Shown here piece by piece: positions 61,314 through 64,000 of a stretch of DNA of 64,000 bases (the first letter of the stretch is position 1; each line of letters starts with the position of its first letter). A program made the position numbers and the translations under genes. The DNA is taken from the NCBI RefSeq assembly GCF_028209395.1, contig NZ_JAQLDQ010000006.1:39840-103839 (forward strand), read 5' to 3'. Source of the stretch: Collinsella aerofaciens. Lineage in GTDB: Bacteria > Actinomycetota > Coriobacteriia > Coriobacteriales > Coriobacteriaceae. The notes under the pieces are model-generated. The model worked only from the letters and a program-made list of their open reading frames with translations, was not told the origin of the DNA and made no database searches.

Positions 61314-62726
61314 ATGGACGCAACCGCAATTATCCTCGCTGCCGGCGAGGGCACCCGCATGAAGTCGAACCACTGCAAGGTTTCGCACAAGATCCTGGGT
61401 AAGCCCATGGTCCAGTGGATCGTCGACGCTACCATCAAGGCCGGCTGCAGCCGCGTCGTGGTCGTCATCGGCAGCCACGCCGACGAGATGCGCGCCCTCA
61501 TCGACGGCGCCTACGCCAACAGCGCCACCAAGGTCGAGTGCGTCGAGCAGACCGAGCGCCTGGGCACCGGCCACGCCGTAAAGGTCGCGCTCGAGGCCTG
61601 CGGCATCACGCAAGGCCCCGTCGTCGTGCTCAACGGCGACCTGCCGCTCATCACCGCCGACACCGTCGCCAAGTTCGCGCAAACCGTCGCCACCGGCGAG
61701 CTCGCCTGCACCGTCATGACCATGACCCCGCCCGATCCTTTCGGCTACGGCCGCATCAAGCTGGGCGCCGATGGTCAGATCGAGCGCATCATCGAGCAGA
61801 AGGACTGCACGCCCGAGCAGGCCGCCACGCTGCTGGAGTGCAACGCCGGCTGCTACGCATTTGACGGCACGCAGCTCGCCGCCCACATCAACGAGATCGG
61901 CAACGACAACGCGCAATCCGAGTACTACCTGCCCGACATGCTCGAAATCCTCAAGGGTCACGGCCAGGCAGTCTCCATCTTCCACTGCGACGACTACCGC
62001 GACGGCCTGGGCGTCAACAGCCGCATCCAGCTCGCGCAGCTCACCGCCATCGCGCGCGACCGCATCAACGAGCACTGGATGGCCGAGGGCGTCACGTTCA
62101 TCGATCCCACGCAGGCCTGGATCGGCCCCGACGCCGTTATCGGCCGCGACACCGTCGTGTGGCCGCAGACGCACCTAATCGGCCACGTCACCGTGGGCGA
62201 GGAGTGCCAGCTCGGCCCCAACAGCCGCCTCACCGACACCACCGTCGGCAGCGGCTGCACCATCGATGAGACCATCGCCATCGAGGCCGTCATCGAGAAC
62301 GGCGTCGACTGCGGCCCGCGCGCCTACCTGCGCCCGGGTACCCACATGCTCGACGGATCCAAGGCCGGCACGCACGTGGAGATCAAGAAGTCCACGATCG
62401 GCGAGGGCTCCAAGGTGCCGCACCTGTCCTACATCGGCGACACCACCATGGGCTCCGGCGTCAACGTGGGCGCAGGCTCCATCACCTGCAACTACGACGG
62501 CGTGCACAAGCACAAGACCGTCATCGGCAAGGACGCCTTCATCGGTTCCGACACCATGATGGTCGCGCCCGCCCAGATCGGCGACGGCGCGCTTGTGGCC
62601 GCCGGCTCCGTCATCACCGAGCCGGTCCCGACAGATGCACTCGGCCTGGGCCGCGCCCGTCAGGTAAATATTGAGGGCTGGGCCGCCAATTACCGCCGCC
62701 GTCTGCACGAGGACGACAAGGCATAA
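61314..62726 (+). CDS. glmU: Bifunctional UDP-GlcNAc pyrophosphorylase / glucosamine-1-phosphate acetyltransferase
   Basis: 470 residues. The uridylyltransferase domain begins ATAIILAAGEGTRMKSN and includes VVLNGDLPL and GYGRI. The acetyltransferase domain is a left-handed beta-helix of hexapeptide repeats (IGPDAVIGRDTVVWPQTHLI) with RAYLRPG, HVEIKKS and NVGAGSITCNYDG. It makes UDP-GlcNAc for peptidoglycan and envelope glycans. AGGAG precedes the ATG at 61314. Upstream open frame overlaps the ecfT promoter side and is not conserved. It is followed by prs, the common glmU-prs order. Confidence 0.97.
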   Translation: MDATAIILAAGEGTRMKSNHCKVSHKILGKPMVQWIVDATIKAGCSRVVVVIGSHADEMRALIDGAYANSATKVECVEQTERLGTGHAVKVALEACGITQGPVVVLNGDLPLITADTVAKFAQTVATGELACTVMTMTPPDPFGYGRIKLGADGQIERIIEQKDCTPEQAATLLECNAGCYAFDGTQLAAHINEIGNDNAQSEYYLPDMLEILKGHGQAVSIFHCDDYRDGLGVNSRIQLAQLTAIARDRINEHWMAEGVTFIDPTQAWIGPDAVIGRDTVVWPQTHLIGHVTVGEECQLGPNSRLTDTTVGSGCTIDETIAIEAVIENGVDCGPRAYLRPGTHMLDGSKAGTHVEIKKSTIGEGSKVPHLSYIGDTTMGSGVNVGAGSITCNYDGVHKHKTVIGKDAFIGSDTMMVAPAQIGDGALVAAGSVITEPVPTDALGLGRARQVNIEGWAANYRRRLHEDDKA

Positions 62727-62743
62727 CGTTTTACCAAGCATCT

Positions 62744-62777
62744 AAGGAGCTGTTCCATGGGGGGGCGGCTCCTTTTT
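62744..62777 (+). terminator. Terminator of glmU
   Basis: AAGGAGC (62744-62750) pairs with GCTCCTT (62768-62774). T5 spans 62773-62777. Confidence 0.8.
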
Positions 62778-62868
62778 CTATCGTGACCTGCGCGGCCGGA
62801 TGAGTGGTCGGTTCGTGTCCGTTGGCGGTAAAGACGTTATCAAGACTCGATAAACCCCGCCGCGCGGT

Positions 62869-62874
62869 TACAAT
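62869..62874 (+). promoter_or_regulatory. Candidate -10 box for prs
   Basis: TACAAT in GGTTACAATGC, 44 bases before the prs ATG. -35 not clear. Confidence 0.35.
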
Positions 62875-62918
62875 GCAACAAGGCATCTATATGGCATTCG
62901 ATATAAAGGAGAAGGGTA

Positions 62919-63905
62919 ATGCCGATTAATGATCCCGAGAAGTCGGAGAATATGCGCAAGTCCATCCGCGTGTATTCCGGTTCCTCCAACCGTCCCCTCG
63001 CTCAGAAGATCGCTGAGTACCTTGGGGTCGAGCTTTCGGGCCTTACGCTAAAGCAGTTCGCCAACGGTGAGATTTACGCCCGCTACGACGAAACCGTCCG
63101 CGGCGCCGACGTCTTCCTGATTCAGTCCGTGGCCGGCGGCAACGTCAACGACATGCTCATGGAGCTGCTCATCGCCACCGACGCTGCCAAGCGCGCATCC
63201 GCCCGCTCCATCACCGCCGTCATCACCCACTACGGCTATGCCCGCCAGGACCGCAAGGCCGGCCCGCGTGAGCCCATCACCGCCCGCCTCGTCGCCAACC
63301 TGCTCGAGCGCGCCGGCGTCAACCGCATCATCACCCTCGACCTGCACCAGGGCCAGATCCAGGGCTTCTTCGATATCCCGGTTAACCACCTGTCCGCGCT
63401 GCCGCTGTTTGGCCAGTACTACAACGACATGCACTTCGACACCGACAACCTGGTTGTCGTCTCCCCCGACGTGGGTCGCGCCAAGGCCGCCAAGAAGCTG
63501 TCCGACATGCTCGGCTGCGACCTGGCCATCGCCCACAAGGGCCGTCCGCGCCACAACGCCGCCGAGGTCATGGGCATCATCGGTGACATCAAGGGCAAGA
63601 CCTGCATCATCAACGACGACATGATCGACACCGCTGGCACCCTGTGCGCCAACGTCAAGGAGCTCAAGGCTATGGGCGCTGGCGACATCTACGTCTGCGC
63701 CACCCACGGCATCTTCTCCGGTCCGGCCATCGAGCGTCTGAACGACGCCCCGATCGTCGAGTGCCTCGTCACCGACGCCATTCCCGTCGAGGTCGGCGGC
63801 AAGATCAAGACCATCTCGGTCGCCGAGGAGTTCGCTCAGGCCATCTCCGCCGTTTACCACGAGGAGCCCGTCTCCACGCTCGTCGGCGGCGATTTCGCGC
63901 TGTAG
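62919..63905 (+). CDS. prs: Ribose-phosphate pyrophosphokinase (PRPP synthetase)
   Basis: 328 residues, class I Prs. FANGEIYARYDETVRGADVF, the flexible-loop and ATP region YARQDRKAGPREPITARLVA, TLDLHQGQIQGFFDIPVNHL and the PRPP-binding motif INDDMIDTAGTLC are present. It makes PRPP from ATP and ribose 5-phosphate, the product of the ribokinase encoded at the other end of the window. GGAGAAGGG precedes the ATG. Confidence 0.97.
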   Translation: MPINDPEKSENMRKSIRVYSGSSNRPLAQKIAEYLGVELSGLTLKQFANGEIYARYDETVRGADVFLIQSVAGGNVNDMLMELLIATDAAKRASARSITAVITHYGYARQDRKAGPREPITARLVANLLERAGVNRIITLDLHQGQIQGFFDIPVNHLSALPLFGQYYNDMHFDTDNLVVVSPDVGRAKAAKKLSDMLGCDLAIAHKGRPRHNAAEVMGIIGDIKGKTCIINDDMIDTAGTLCANVKELKAMGAGDIYVCATHGIFSGPAIERLNDAPIVECLVTDAIPVEVGGKIKTISVAEEFAQAISAVYHEEPVSTLVGGDFAL

Positions 63906-63961
63906 TCGCATCGTCCTTACAACCCGGCGCATCGCCGTCGGAACAGAAGAAACCCCCGCGC

Positions 63962-63994
63962 CTGTCTCTTATACACATCTGACGCTGCCGACGA
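63962..63994 (+). other. Nextera transposase adapter sequence (sequencing artefact)
   Basis: CTGTCTCTTATACACATCT (63962-63980) is the Tn5/Nextera mosaic end, and GACGCTGCCGACGA (63981-63994) is the adjoining Nextera read-2 adapter. The six bases after it (63995-64000) would be index sequence. None of this is genomic. Confidence 0.97.
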
Positions 63995-64000
63995 CCATAG

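Overview
The window is high-GC bacterial DNA that looks like an anaerobic gut coriobacterium, most likely Collinsella or a close relative. This placement is inference from gene content: a six-subunit-type Ech [NiFe] hydrogenase, several FAD-dependent reductases, an Nramp-like Mg2+ transporter of the type studied in Eggerthella lenta, and no aerobic respiratory genes. The last 39 bases begin with the Nextera mosaic end and adapter, so the window runs to the physical end of an assembled contig.

Layout. 1-4155 (minus): a truncated sugar isomerase-like gene, a LacI regulator with palindromic sites, and a nucleoside hydrolase/ribokinase pair for ribonucleoside salvage. 4343-6559: a cell-surface O-acyltransferase. 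7102-10217 (minus): an NRMT-type Mg2+ transporter and an MgtE-N/CBS protein behind a possible structured leader. 10546-16331 (minus): an apparently inactive polysaccharide deacetylase, small PRC-barrel and YtxH-like proteins, a stand-alone cyanophycin-synthetase N-domain homologue, a CorC/HlyC protein and a hemolysin III protein. 16518-18820: an alpha/beta hydrolase and a DUF362 ferredoxin protein. 19022-28040: a MacB-like ABC pair, then an ABC-2 export system divergent from a NarL-type two-component system. 28824-34498 (minus): the ech operon with echA and echB fused. 35524-45444: an enoate reductase, a PucR regulator and a four-gene redox operon whose first gene is a fumarate-reductase-like flavoprotein. 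46194-51639: initiator tRNA, coaX, a biotin-ligase-like gene, a folP-folK fusion, a sirtuin and exonuclease III. 52174-61114: ECF transporter parts (S component, fused double ATPase, T component) and a LuxR-regulated amidohydrolase cluster with two related MFS carriers. 61314-63905: glmU and prs.

The strongest unexplained signal is between and inside genes. At least five families of palindromic repeats occur: 154/158-bp hairpin elements in two collinear clusters; two three-unit arrays with an 81-bp period; REP-like elements that start at stop codons; a 230-bp inverted-repeat element; and a 189-bp palindromic element read in frame inside an ECF ATPase. None carries a transposase here, so they are probably non-autonomous. 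Several enzymes also look like pseudo-enzymes or have lost key motifs (deacetylase, biotin ligase, NuoF-like subunit).
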